Source: Micromonospora antibiotica | GTDB lineage: Bacteria > Actinomycetota > Actinomycetes > Mycobacteriales > Micromonosporaceae | DNA length: 64,000 bases | Direction of reading: 5' to 3' | NCBI RefSeq assembly: GCF_017599305.1 | Contig: NZ_JAGFWR010000002.1 | Location: forward strand, 124,001-188,000 | Part shown: positions 38,943-48,800 of the stretch, one piece after another | Numbering within the stretch: position 1 is the stretch's first letter | Layout: every line of letters starts with the position of its first letter | Made by a program: the position numbers and the translations under genes | The notes under the pieces: model-generated | The model's input: the letters and a program-made list of their open reading frames with translations, nothing else | Database searches by the model: none | What the model was told of the DNA's origin: nothing

Positions 38943-40109
38943 ATGCCGACGCCTGGACTCCACGACTACTCCCCACCGTGGCGCGCGCCCGAGCACGACG
39001 ACCTCGCCGACCTGGCCCGTGACTTCTTCACCCGGGAGGTGCTGCCGCACACCGAACGGCTGCTGGCGCAGGGCCACCCGGACCGCGACCACTACCGGCG
39101 TGCCGGCGAGCTGGGCCTGCTCGGCCTGTCCGTGCCCGAGGAGTACGGCGGCGGAGGCGGCGGTTTCACCCACGAGGCGGTCCTGCTGCACGAGCAGGCG
39201 CACGTCGGGGAGAGCACCCTCGGCCTCGGCGTGCACAGCGGCATCGTCACCGGTTACCTGGTCGCCTACGGCAGTGCCGAACAGAAGCGCCGCTGGCTGC
39301 CCGGCCTGTGCCGCGGCGAACTGGTCGGGGCGATCGCGATGACCGAACCCGACGGCGGCTCCGACCTGCAGGCGATGCGGACCCGGGCCGTCCGCGACGG
39401 CGACGACTACCTGGTCACCGGGGCCAAGACGTTCATCAGCAACGGCGGCCTCGCGGACCTGCTCATCCTGGCCGTCAAGACCGACCCGACGCAACGGGCC
39501 GCCGGCATCTCCCTGCTGGTCTGCGAGGTCGCCGACGACCGGGCCGGGTTCCGGCGGGGCCGGCTGCTGTCCAAGATCGGGCTGCACGGCAACGACACCG
39601 CCGAGCTGTTCTTCGACGACCTGCGGGTGCCGGCGACGCACCTGCTCGGCGGGGCCGAAGGGCTCGGCTTCGGCCAGATGATGCGGCAACTGCCCCAGGA
39701 ACGCCTGGTCATCGGCGTCGGGGCGGTCGCGGCGATGCAGCGGGCGGTGGAGCTGACCACCGCGTACGTCAAGGAACGCACCGCCTTCGGCAAACCGCTG
39801 ATCGGCCACCAGAACACCCGGATGGTGCTGGCCGAGTGCGCCACCCGCACCCGGGTCAGCCGGGTCTTCCTCGACGACTGCATCGCCCGGCACGACCGGG
39901 GCGAGCTGGACGTGGCCACCGCGGCGATGGCGAAGGCCTGGCTCACCGAGGGGCAGTGCGAGGTCGTCGACCGCTGCCTGCAACTGTTCGGCGGCTACGG
40001 CTACACCACCGAGTACCCGATCGCCCGGATGTACGCCGACGCCCGGGTACAGAAGATCTACGGCGGCACCAACGAGATCATGAAGGAGCTGATCGCCCGT
40101 GCCCTCTGA
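38943..40109 (+). CDS. Acyl-CoA dehydrogenase (long-chain/isovaleryl-type active site)
   Basis: This encodes 388 residues. Motifs in order: AIAMTEPDGGSDLQAMRTRA, VTGAKTFISNGGLADLLILA, FDDLRVPATHLLGGAEG, LPQERLVIGVGAVAAMQRAV, RTAFGKPLIGHQNTRMVLAE and LQLFGGYGYTTEYPIARMYA. The C-terminal YGGTNEIMKELIAR lacks the EGT glutamate of short-chain enzymes, while LPQERL supplies the base position used in long-chain and isovaleryl-CoA dehydrogenases. It therefore differs from the enzyme at 4053-5195. The ribosome site is GAGGG in the leader. The next gene's GTG overlaps its 3' end by 11 nt, giving an operon with a CoA-transferase. Confidence 0.93.
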   Translation: MPTPGLHDYSPPWRAPEHDDLADLARDFFTREVLPHTERLLAQGHPDRDHYRRAGELGLLGLSVPEEYGGGGGGFTHEAVLLHEQAHVGESTLGLGVHSGIVTGYLVAYGSAEQKRRWLPGLCRGELVGAIAMTEPDGGSDLQAMRTRAVRDGDDYLVTGAKTFISNGGLADLLILAVKTDPTQRAAGISLLVCEVADDRAGFRRGRLLSKIGLHGNDTAELFFDDLRVPATHLLGGAEGLGFGQMMRQLPQERLVIGVGAVAAMQRAVELTTAYVKERTAFGKPLIGHQNTRMVLAECATRTRVSRVFLDDCIARHDRGELDVATAAMAKAWLTEGQCEVVDRCLQLFGGYGYTTEYPIARMYADARVQKIYGGTNEIMKELIARAL

Positions 40110-41238
40110 CCGCCGGCCCGACGCCACCGGGCCGCTGGCCGGGGTGCGGGTGGTGGAGCTGGCGAGCCTGGCCCCGGCCCCCTTCGGCTGCATGGTGCTG
40201 GCCGACCTCGGCGCGGACGTGGTGCGCGTCGACCGGCCCGGCGGCCCCGGCCCGGGACGCCTGGCCGCCCCGACGACCGGGCCGCTGCAGCGGGGCCGCC
40301 GGGTCACCACCCTGGACCTGAAGACCCCCGCCGGGGTGGCCGACCTGCTGCGCCTGGTCGAACGGGCCGACGTGCTGGTCGAGGCGTACCGGCCGGGGGT
40401 GGCCGAGCGGCTCGGTTTCGGGCCCCGGAACTGCCGGGACCGCAACCCCCGCCTGGTGTACGCCCGGTTGACCGGCTGGGGTCAGGACGGTCCGCTGGCC
40501 GCCCGCGCCGGGCACGACATCGACTACATCGCGGTGTCCGGCGCGCTGGAACCGCTGGGCCGTCCCGGTGAACGCCCGCACGCCCCGCTGAACCTGCTGG
40601 GCGACTTCGCCGGGGGTGGGATGCTGCTCGCCACCGGCGTGCTGGCCGCGCTGCTGGAACGGGAACGCTCCGGCCTCGGGCAGGTGGTCGACGCCGCGAT
40701 GGTCGACGGGTCGGCGCTGCTCACCGCGTTCCTGCACGGGATGCTCGGCGACGGTCGGTGGTCCGCGCCCCGCGGTGCCAACCTGCTCGACGGCGGCGCC
40801 CCGTTCTACGACACCTACCGCACCGCCGACGACCGGTTCGTGGCGGTGGGCGCGTTGGAGCCGGCGTTCTACGCCGCCCTGCTGACCGGGCTGGGCCTGG
40901 CCGACGACCCGACGCTGCCCGCCCAGCACGACCCGGACGGCTGGCCGGAGCTGCGCCGCCGGTTCACCGCCCGGTTCGCCGAACGCACCCGCGACGAGTG
41001 GACGGCGGTCTTCGCCGACCTCGACGCCTGTGTCGCGCCGGTGCTCGCCCCCACCGAGGCGCACCGCCATCCGCACAACGCCGCCCGGGGCACCTTCGTC
41101 GCGGTGGGCGGCGAGGTGCAGCCGGCACCGGCACCCCGGTTCGCCCGGACGCCCGCCGCTGCGCCGCGCCCGGCACCGGACCCGGCGGACCCGCTGGACG
41201 TCGCCACCGTCCTCGACGACTGGGCCGACCGACCGTGA
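40099..41238 (+). CDS. Family III CoA-transferase (CaiB/BaiF type), second copy
   Basis: This encodes 379 residues. VVELASLAPAPFGCMVLADL and GADVVRVDRPGGPGPG mark the N-terminal domain, DVLVEAYRPGVAERLGFGPR and RLTGWGQDGPLAARAGHDID the catalytic region (Asp in GHDIDY), consistent with alpha-methylacyl-CoA racemase/CaiB relatives. The GTG overlaps the acyl-CoA dehydrogenase end by 11 nt. The pair would activate an acid as its CoA ester and oxidise it. It differs from the copy at 34371-35531 in overall sequence, so the two probably act on different acids. Confidence 0.92.
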   Translation: MPSDRRPDATGPLAGVRVVELASLAPAPFGCMVLADLGADVVRVDRPGGPGPGRLAAPTTGPLQRGRRVTTLDLKTPAGVADLLRLVERADVLVEAYRPGVAERLGFGPRNCRDRNPRLVYARLTGWGQDGPLAARAGHDIDYIAVSGALEPLGRPGERPHAPLNLLGDFAGGGMLLATGVLAALLERERSGLGQVVDAAMVDGSALLTAFLHGMLGDGRWSAPRGANLLDGGAPFYDTYRTADDRFVAVGALEPAFYAALLTGLGLADDPTLPAQHDPDGWPELRRRFTARFAERTRDEWTAVFADLDACVAPVLAPTEAHRHPHNAARGTFVAVGGEVQPAPAPRFARTPAAAPRPAPDPADPLDVATVLDDWADRP

Positions 41239-41251
41239 CCTGCCCGGCCGG

Positions 41252-41899
41252 TCAGCCCACGGCGACGGCGGGAGCCGGGCGGGCGGGCGTCGCGGCCGGC
41301 AACTGACGGTCGTGCCACCGGCTGAGCAGGGTCAGCGAGGTGACCGCCCCGACCAGCGCGAGGAACATGTCCCACTGGGTGTCCCAGACGTCGCCCTGGG
41401 TGCCGAGGAAGTCGTCGGCGGCGGAGCCACCGGCCACCGAGGACCACCACTCGATCATCTCGAAGAAGGCGCTGAAGGCCAGGCAGGCGCAGACCACCAG
41501 CGGGGCGAGCCAGCGGCTGCCCCGCAACGGGGACCGGCGGACGAGGATCTCGCGGACCAGGATCGCCGGGACGAAGCCCTGCACGAAGTGCCCGAGCCGG
41601 TCGTACGGGTTGCGGGAGAGGTCGAGCGCGTCGCGTACCCAGTCGCCCAACGGGACCCGTGCGTAGGTCCAGTGCCCGCCCACGATGAGGATCAGCGCGT
41701 GCGCCGCCAGCAGGCAGCACAGCAGGGTGGTCAACGGGAACCGCCGCCACACCAGTAGCACCACCGGCACCCCGACGATCACCCAGACCGTCTCCAGCAG
41801 CCAGGTGAGCCGGTCGTACGGGTGCAGACCGGACAGCAGCAGCGCCACGACGACGAGGCCCAGCAGCACGGGCGGGACGAGCGTACGGGCCCGGGTCAC
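41252..41899 (-). CDS. DUF2238 (YjdF-like) membrane protein
   Basis: This encodes 215 residues with five or six membrane helices. The conserved stretch YARVPLGDWVRDALDLSRNP then YDRLGHFVQGFVPAILVREI, followed later by FFEMIEWWSSVAGGSAADDF and QGDVWDTQWDMFLALVGA, is characteristic of DUF2238. The acidic and aromatic residues in these loops are conserved, but no activity is known. GTG 41899 has AGGTGG upstream and removes a long basic, non-homologous leader from an alternative start at 42064. It is convergent with the CoA-transferase gene, 13 bp away. Confidence 0.88.
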   Translation of the reverse strand: MTRARTLVPPVLLGLVVVALLLSGLHPYDRLTWLLETVWVIVGVPVVLLVWRRFPLTTLLCCLLAAHALILIVGGHWTYARVPLGDWVRDALDLSRNPYDRLGHFVQGFVPAILVREILVRRSPLRGSRWLAPLVVCACLAFSAFFEMIEWWSSVAGGSAADDFLGTQGDVWDTQWDMFLALVGAVTSLTLLSRWHDRQLPAATPARPAPAVAVG

Positions 41900-42078
41900 G
41901 GCGACCACCTGTCCGGAGACGAGCAGGCGGCCCGGTCGCCGCCCGGCCGCTGACGATAACAGCGCCCCGCACCGCACCGGCACCGGCGGGCCGGTCGGCA
42001 CGACGGCCACACGGGTGCCCCGGTCGGCGGACGGGACGGTGTCCCGGCCTGCCCGGATCGGCACTGATCGGCGAGCAA

Positions 42079-42107
42079 TTGCCCGAATCTACCCCTGTCG
42101 ATACGGT
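42079..42107 (+). promoter_or_regulatory. Predicted promoter of the lectin/beta-helix gene
   Basis: TTGCCC (42079-42084), a 17-nt spacer and TACGGT (42102-42107) lie about 50 nt upstream of the ATG at 42158, which has its own Shine-Dalgarno AGAAGGAG. Confidence 0.5.
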
Positions 42108-42157
42108 ACAGCCGGAGGCCGCCCGTCCCGGCACCACACCCCCGCAGAAGGAGCCCC

Positions 42158-43768
42158 ATGCCACCCGTCACCCCCACCCGGAGAGCCCGCGCCCGGCGAC
42201 CCGGCCTGCTGGCCGTCACCGTCCTGGCCCTGGTCGCCACCGCCACCACCGTCGCCCCACCGGCCGCCTCGGCGGCCACCGTCGACCCCGGCGTGGACTA
42301 CGTGCTCGTCAACCGCAACAGTGGCAAGGCGATGGACCTGTACGACTGGTCCACCGCCGACGGCGCACCGGTCAAGCAGTACACCCGCAACGACCTCGCC
42401 GTGCAGCGGTGGCGCTTCGTCGACGTCGGCAGCGGCTACCACCAGATCCGCTCGGCGCACAGCGGCAAGGTCCTCGAACTGCCCAACGCCCTCGACGGCA
42501 CCGCCCTGGTGCAGAACCCGGCCGCCAGCGGCAACACCCGGCAGCACTTCCGGCTCGTCGACTCCACGGGCGGTTACGTCCGGCTGCTCAACCGGCACTC
42601 CGGCAAGGCCCTCGACGTGTGGGAACGGTCCACCGCCGACGGGGCGACCATCTCCCAGTACCAGGACCTCGACGGGGCCAACCAGCAGTGGCAGCTCGTC
42701 CGGCCGGGCGGCACGGCCGACTGCGGCAGCGGCGCGTTCCAGGCCGAGGCGGTGCTGGCCGGCGGCACCTGGACCGTCCGCAACGGTGGCACGACCGTGC
42801 ACACCGGCACCGACCTGCGGGCCGCCGTGCAGGCCGCGGTGAACAGCCTCACCGCCGGGCGGACCAGCAAGCAGCGGGTGGTGGTGCGCGGCTCGGGCAC
42901 GATGAGCGCCAACTCCCGCATCTCGCTGCCCAGCTACACCACCCTCGACGTGTGCGGGACGATCAACGTCACCGGCACCGGCTCGGGGGACCAGGCCCCC
43001 GTCTACTCCCGGGGCACCACCCAGGTCGAGGTGCAGCACCTCACCCTCACCGGCACCCCGCTCTACGGGGTCTTCCTGCGCAACGTCACCAACGTCGTGC
43101 TGGGGCAGCTCGACATGCGGCTCTCCGCCGGCCTCGGCGTCCGCATCGACAACCGGGGCGACACCAGCCAGTGGACCCGCAACGTGCGCATCGACACCGT
43201 GTACGTCTCGGGCGCCAGCTCGCACGCCGTCGAGACGTACGGGGTGGACGGGCTGACCGTGGGCACCGTCACCGCCCGCAACGTCGGCGAGTCCGGCCTG
43301 CTGCTCAACCAGACGATCAACGCCACCGTGTCCACCGTGGACGCCGAGAACGCCGGCACCGGCACCGGCTACGCCGCGTTCCGGATGGCCAACCGCAACG
43401 GCCGCATCGGCGACAGCTACCCGACCAACATCCGGGTCGGCACCGTCCGGGCCCGGGGCGGCGGCCGGGGTGTCTTCTGCGTCTCCGAGTCCGGCGGGGC
43501 GACGATCGACCGGGTCGACATCGCCAACACCGGCAACAACGCCGTGCTGATCGAGAACTGCTACGGGGTGAGCCTGGCCACCAACGGCGGCACGATCAGC
43601 GGCGGCGGCGAGGTGCGGCTGGCCGAACGCGCCGAGTTCCCCGGCAACCGGGACCTCACCCTGCGCAACTTCACCCTGGTCAACAACCGGATCGTGGAGA
43701 ACCCCTGCGCCGACAACCTGACCATCAGCAACATCACCCTGACCAACTCGACCATCGTCCGCTGCTGA
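42158..43768 (+). CDS. Secreted ricin-type lectin/beta-helix protein
   Basis: This encodes 536 residues. A signal peptide ends near residue 39 (AASA/ATVD). Residues of about 45-185 are a ricin-B/CBM13-like beta-trefoil: three repeats of a YVLVNRNSGKAMDLYDWSTA / HQIRSAHSGKVLELPNALDG / VRLLNRHSGKALDVWERSTA pattern, each with a QxW-type element (QRWRFVD, QHFRLVD, QQWQLVR). Residues of about 240-536 form a right-handed parallel beta-helix with many short Asn/Thr/Val repeats (ITLTNSTIVRC ends the protein), as in pectate-lyase-like or carbohydrate-lyase folds. It probably binds and modifies a polysaccharide outside the cell. The active residues cannot be assigned. Confidence 0.82.
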   Translation: MPPVTPTRRARARRPGLLAVTVLALVATATTVAPPAASAATVDPGVDYVLVNRNSGKAMDLYDWSTADGAPVKQYTRNDLAVQRWRFVDVGSGYHQIRSAHSGKVLELPNALDGTALVQNPAASGNTRQHFRLVDSTGGYVRLLNRHSGKALDVWERSTADGATISQYQDLDGANQQWQLVRPGGTADCGSGAFQAEAVLAGGTWTVRNGGTTVHTGTDLRAAVQAAVNSLTAGRTSKQRVVVRGSGTMSANSRISLPSYTTLDVCGTINVTGTGSGDQAPVYSRGTTQVEVQHLTLTGTPLYGVFLRNVTNVVLGQLDMRLSAGLGVRIDNRGDTSQWTRNVRIDTVYVSGASSHAVETYGVDGLTVGTVTARNVGESGLLLNQTINATVSTVDAENAGTGTGYAAFRMANRNGRIGDSYPTNIRVGTVRARGGGRGVFCVSESGGATIDRVDIANTGNNAVLIENCYGVSLATNGGTISGGGEVRLAERAEFPGNRDLTLRNFTLVNNRIVENPCADNLTISNITLTNSTIVRC

Positions 43769-43788
43769 CCCGACCCGCCGACGATCGC

Positions 43789-43816
43789 GCGGCCCCACCG
43801 CCGGTGGTGGGGCCGC
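43789..43816 (+). terminator. 11-bp stem hairpin after the beta-helix gene
   Basis: GCGGCCCCACC (43789-43799) pairs with GGTGGGGCCGC (43806-43816) around a 6-nt loop, 20 nt past the stop. Confidence 0.75.
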
Positions 43817-43927
43817 CGCACCATCCCGCCGGGCCACGGCACCATACCCGGGGCGCCGCACCATCCCCCGGGCCACGGCACATCCCCGGGGCGCCGAAGC
43901 ACCCCCCGGGCCGCCGAAGCACCCCCC
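43817..43927. repeat. Degenerate tandem repeat, about six 19-20 bp units
   Basis: Six imperfect units of the type GCCGCACCATCCCCCGGG follow the terminator (for example CCACGGCACCATACCCGGG, then GCGCCGAAGCACCCCCCGGG). They fill the space up to the DrrA-type leader. They do not encode a plausible peptide, and the internal CCCGGG/CCCCGGGG blocks are self-complementary, so they may fold. Confidence 0.7.
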
Positions 43928-43998
43928 TGCCGGCGGATGTCAGCCGGTGTCGGCGGCGTGTCGGCGCGGTGTCAGCCGACCGGCGCACGCTGCACGGC

Positions 43999-44976
43999 AT
44001 GACAGCTGAACTGATGATCGAGGCCGAGGGCCTGGTCAAGTCCTTCGGCCGCACCCGGGCGTTGCAGGGGGTGGACCTCGCCGTGCCCCAGGGCACCGTG
44101 CTCGGGGTGCTCGGCCCGAACGGCGCCGGCAAGACCACCGCCGTGCGCATCCTGTCCACGCTGCTGGTCCCCGACGCCGGCACCGCCCGGATCAACGGCC
44201 TCGACGTGGTACGCCAGGCCGAGCGGGTCCGGCAGTCCATCGGCCTCACCGGCCAGTACGCCTCGGTCGACGAGGACCTGACCGGGCGGCAGAACCTGGA
44301 ACTGTTCGGGACGCTGCTGGAACTCGGCCGGGCCGGCGCGCGACGGCGGGCAGCCGAACTGCTCGACTGGTTCGACCTGGCCGCCGCCGCGAACCGGCCG
44401 GCCAAGACCTACTCCGGCGGGATGCGCCGCCGGCTGGACCTGGCCGCCAGCCTGGTCGGCTCACCGGACGTGATCTTCCTGGACGAGCCGACCACCGGCC
44501 TCGACCCGGCCAAGCGCGAGGACATGTGGGACGTGGTCCGGTCGCTGGTGACCAACGGGGCGACCGTGCTGCTCACCACGCAGTACCTGGAGGAGGCCGA
44601 CGCGCTGGCCGACGCCATCACGGTGATCGACCACGGCCGGGTCATCGCCCACGACACCCCGGACGGGCTCAAGCGGATCGTCGGCGGACAGACCCTGGAG
44701 GTACGCCCGACCGACCCGGCACAGCTGGCCCCGACGGCGGCGATCCTGTCCCGGGTGGGCTCCGGCGCACCCGCCGACGAGATCCGCCGGGGTGTGCTCG
44801 CGGTGCCGGTCGCCGACGACTCCGCGTTGACCGAGAGCGTCGCCCGGCTGGCCGCCGCCGGCATCGCGGTCACCGAACTCTCGCTGCACCTGCCGAGCCT
44901 CGACGAGGTCTTCTTCACCCTCACCGGCCGCACCGCGGCCGACGACGACACCACCCGTACGGAGGTCGCCGCATGA
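43999..44976 (+). CDS. drrA: DrrA-type ABC transporter ATP-binding protein
   Basis: This encodes 325 residues. Walker A is GVLGPNGAGKTTAVRIL, Q-loop GLTGQYASVDEDLTG, signature YSGGMRRRLDLAASLVG, Walker B VIFLDEPTTGLD, D-loop and H-loop LLTTQYLEEADALAD (Gln in place of the switch His, as in DrrA). The 'daunorubicin resistance' C-terminal extension (LPSLDEVFFTLTGR) is present. It energises export of a hydrophobic compound with the membrane partner downstream. CACGCT lies 7 nt before the ATG with no ribosome site (leaderless pattern). The next gene overlaps by 4 nt (ATGA). Confidence 0.93.
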   Translation: MTAELMIEAEGLVKSFGRTRALQGVDLAVPQGTVLGVLGPNGAGKTTAVRILSTLLVPDAGTARINGLDVVRQAERVRQSIGLTGQYASVDEDLTGRQNLELFGTLLELGRAGARRRAAELLDWFDLAAAANRPAKTYSGGMRRRLDLAASLVGSPDVIFLDEPTTGLDPAKREDMWDVVRSLVTNGATVLLTTQYLEEADALADAITVIDHGRVIAHDTPDGLKRIVGGQTLEVRPTDPAQLAPTAAILSRVGSGAPADEIRRGVLAVPVADDSALTESVARLAAAGIAVTELSLHLPSLDEVFFTLTGRTAADDDTTRTEVAA

Positions 44977-45800
44977 GCACCCTGACCGGTACCCCGCCCC
45001 GCACCGGGCCGACGCTGTCCACGGTCGTGGCGCAGCCCCGGCCGTTGCGGCTGCTGCGGCACTCGCTGGCGTTGGCCAAGCGCAGCCTGATCAAGACCTG
45101 GCGGACCCCGGAGGCGTTGATCGACGTCACCCTGCAACCGGTGCTGTTCCTGGTCATCTTCGTGTACGTCTTCGGTGGCGCGGTCGCCGGCTCCACCCAC
45201 GACTACCTCCAGTACCTGCTGCCGGGCATCCTGGCGCAGACCATCGCCACCGGGTGCATCGCGATCGGTGTCAACCTCAACACCGACATCGCCAAGGGCA
45301 TCTTCGACCGGTTCCGTTCGCTACCCGTCCCCCGGTCCGCACCGCTGGTCGGCGCGGTGTTCGGCGACGTGGTGCGGTACGTGATCGTGACCGTGTCGAC
45401 GCTGGCGATCGGCTACCTGCTCGGCTTCCGGGTCGAGTCCGGCCCGGTGCAGGCCCTCGCCGGGTGCCTGCTCGCGGTGCTGTTCGCGCTCTGCCTGAGC
45501 TGGCTGCCGGTCTACGTCGGGATGAAGGTCCGCACGCCGGGCGCGGTGCAGGGGGTGATGTTCGCGCTGATCATGCCGTTGAGCTTCGCGTCCAACGTGT
45601 TCGTCGCCGCCGGCACCCTGCCGGGCTGGATGCAGGCGGTGGTGACGGTGAACCCGCTGACCCACCTGGTGACGGCGATGCGCGGACTGTTCCTCGGCAC
45701 CCCGGTCGGCAACCACGTGTGGTGGACGCTGCTGTGGTGCGCCGGCTTCGTGGCGGTGTTCATGCCACTGGCGCTGCGGGCGTACCGTCGGCGGGTGTGA
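44973..45800 (+). CDS. drrB: DrrB-type ABC transporter permease
   Basis: This encodes 275 residues of the ABC-2 membrane family. About six helices are present (PVLFLVIFVYVFGGAVAG; LGFRVESGPVQALAGCLLAV; SWLPVYVGMKVRTPGAVQG), and LPGILAQTIATGCIAIGVNL with GIFDRFRSLPVPRSAPLVGA are the ABC-2 signature region. Together with the DrrA-type subunit it should export lipophilic drugs or lipids. Its 3' end overlaps the convergent SARP regulator by 41 bp. The pair probably confers resistance, but no biosynthetic genes lie nearby. Confidence 0.92.
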   Translation: MSTLTGTPPRTGPTLSTVVAQPRPLRLLRHSLALAKRSLIKTWRTPEALIDVTLQPVLFLVIFVYVFGGAVAGSTHDYLQYLLPGILAQTIATGCIAIGVNLNTDIAKGIFDRFRSLPVPRSAPLVGAVFGDVVRYVIVTVSTLAIGYLLGFRVESGPVQALAGCLLAVLFALCLSWLPVYVGMKVRTPGAVQGVMFALIMPLSFASNVFVAAGTLPGWMQAVVTVNPLTHLVTAMRGLFLGTPVGNHVWWTLLWCAGFVAVFMPLALRAYRRRV

Positions 45801-48800
45801 TCCGGCCGAGCAGGTCGTCCATCAGCTCGCCGATGCGGGCGGCGGCCGCGGCGGCCGGCCGCGCCCGCCACCCGGCCAGCAACGGCTCCCGCCGCGCCTC
45901 GTCACCGAGGGCGGCGGTGAGCCGTTCCCCGATGCCCGACGGGAAGAACGCCGCCGAGTTGCTGCCCAGCCGGGTACCGAGCGCGAACAACTCCCGGGCG
46001 GTCCCGACGTCGTCGCGCCAGGCGGCGAGTTCGGCGCCACCCAACGCCCAGGTCCCGATCACCGGCAGATCCCGCGACGACAGCGCCTCCGCACCGGCGG
46101 CGGCCAGCAGGTCGGTGGCGCGGCCGTCGACGTCGCGCCGGGCGGCCGGCCAGACCTCGGCGATCCGCAGGCGCAGCACCGCCACCGCGACCCGCAGCAC
46201 GACCCGGGGCTGCGGCGGCGGGCCGGTCCAGCCGGCCAGCGCGCGGACCACCGCGTCGGCGTGGTCGAGCGCCTCGGCGTGCCGCCCGCGCTGCCAGGCG
46301 AGGCGGGCCAACCCCAGGCCCGCCTGCGCGGTCTCCACCTCCTCGCCCTGACCGGGGGTCGCCGTCTCGACCAACCGCCGCTCGGCCGCCGGGTCACCGC
46401 GCAGCGCGAGCTGCACGTCCAGCACCACCCGGGCGGCGCGGACGTCCTGGGTGGCGCCGATCAGCTCCATGTGGTGCACGCCGCACGCCAGCCACTCGGT
46501 GGACCTGCCGTCGGTGGGGGTCAGGCCGTGTCCGACGACCTGCGCCGCCATCGCCATCCCCCAGTGGTCGCCGGCCGTCTCGAACCGACGGTACGCCTGC
46601 TCGGCGTCGGCCACCGAGGCCGCCGGCAGACCCCCGCTGTCCCCGATCGCCGCGCGGGCGAACAGGCCGAAGCCCTGCACGTACGGGTCGGGATGCTCGA
46701 TCAGGGTGAAGGTGCCCGGCAGCGCCAACTCCGGGTCGAGATGGTCGAACGCCGGCAGCACCGAGGCGAGCACCGCGTGCCGGGAGGAGACCTCCCGGGG
46801 CCGCTCGGTCAACAGCCGGCGCAGGGCCCGGCGGGCGAGCACGGCGAGCCGGAGCGGGCCGGTGATGCCGGCGTTGACCACCACCAGCAGGCACATCCAG
46901 GCCAGCCGGTCGGCGTCGGGCAACGGCCGACCGCCGCCCCGGCCGGAGACGATCGCCGAGCCGCGTCGCCGCCCGGGGGCGTCCAGGTGCAGCAGGCCCC
47001 GGGACCAGCCGGAGACCTCCAGGTGCAGGCCCCGTACCGCCCACAGGTGGAACAGCGGGGTGGCGATGTCCACCACGGCCGGTTCGTCGTCGTGCCCGAG
47101 CGCCCACCGCAGGCCGGCGACGAGGTTGTCCTGCTCGGCGGCGCACCTGGCGAACGCGTCGAGCTGGTCGGGGCCGATGAACCGGTCGAGCAGCCCGGTC
47201 GCCTGCCGTCGGGCCCAGCCGACCAGGCCGGCCATGGCGGTGGCGCGGTCACCGGCGGCGTCGAGCCGGGCCTCGCCGTACTCGCGGACGGTCTCCAGCA
47301 TCCGGTAGCGGGGTGGGCCGTCGCTCTCGACGAGGCTCAGCAGGGACTGTTCGACCAGCCGCGCCAACCCACGCCGGACGTCGGGGACACCGGCGACGGC
47401 GGCGGCGAGGTCGGCGGTGAACGGGGCGGGGACCACCGCGACCCGCTGGAGCAGGTCCCGGTCGGCGGGGGCGAGGAGTTCCCGGCTCCAGTCGACCATC
47501 GCCCACAGGCTCGCGTGCCGCTCCGGCAGGCCACGCAGAGCGGCGTCGAGCAGGGCGAACCGGTCGGTCAGCCCGGCGAGCACGTCGTCGATCGGCATGT
47601 GCCGCAGCCGCGCCGCGGCCAGTTCGAGGGCCAGCGGCAGGTTGTCCAGCCGGTGACACAGCGCCAACGTGCGGTCGGTGTCCCCGGTGGGCACCGCACC
47701 ACCGGCACGGGCCCGGGACTCGACCAGGGCCACCGCGTCGGCGTCGGGCAGCACGGCCAACCGGTGCACCCGTTCACCGGCCAGCCCCAGCGGCGCCCGG
47801 CTGGTCGCCAGCACGGTCACCTCCGGTGGGCACACCGCGACCAGGTCCGCGACGACGGCCGCCACCGGATCCAGGAGGTGTTCACAGTTGTCCAGCACCA
47901 CCAGGCCGTCGAGGTCCGGCGCGAGGGCACGCAGCCGCTCCTGCGGGGTGAGCACCCGCCGGTCGAGACCCAGGGGGCCGCCGGCCGTCGTGGTGTCCGC
48001 CCCGCCGAGAGCAGCCAGGACGGTGGGCAGCACCTCCTCGGGGGCCCGCAGGCCGGCGAGTTCGATCACCCGGGCCGGTCGTCCGGCCGCCACCGCCCGG
48101 CGTACCACCTCGGCGGCGAGCCGGGTCTTGCCCGCGCCACCGGTGGCCACGACGGTCACCAGCACCGCCTCGGTCAGCGCCACCTCCACCGCCTCGACGT
48201 CGTGCTCCCGGCCGACGAGCGCCGTCGCCGGCCGCCGCCACGCGGCCGGCAGGGCGGTGCGGGTCGACGTGACCGGCGACGCCGGGCCGGTCGGGGCGGT
48301 CAGTTCACCCCGCAGCAACGCCAGGTGGACCTGGTTGATCACCGGCGACGGGTCGGTGCCGTAGCGGTCGGCCAGTTCGGTGCGCAACCGCGCGACCACC
48401 TCCAGGGCCTCGGCGTCGCGCCCCTGGGCGGCGAGCATCCGGACCAGCAGGGCGGCCGACGGCTCGTCCGGCGGGGTCCGCGCGACGAGCCGCCGCAGGT
48501 CACTGTCGTCATACGGGCCGGGGCCGGTCAACGCCGCCTCGGCGCGCAACGCGACGACGTCGACGAACAGCCGGCTGGTCTCCTCGGTGTCCCAGGCCGG
48601 GACCTCGGGGAACAGCACCCGGGCCGCGTCGGCGGCGTCCCGGGCGGCCGGCCCGGCACCGTCACGCAGGGCGGCCCGGCCCCGCTCCAGCAGCGACCGG
48701 GCCCGGACCGCGTCGACGGTGACCTGTTCGGCGGGCAACCGGTAGCCACCCGGCACCGCGAGCACCGGCAGCCCGAGCCGGCGTACCCGGGAGACCAGGG

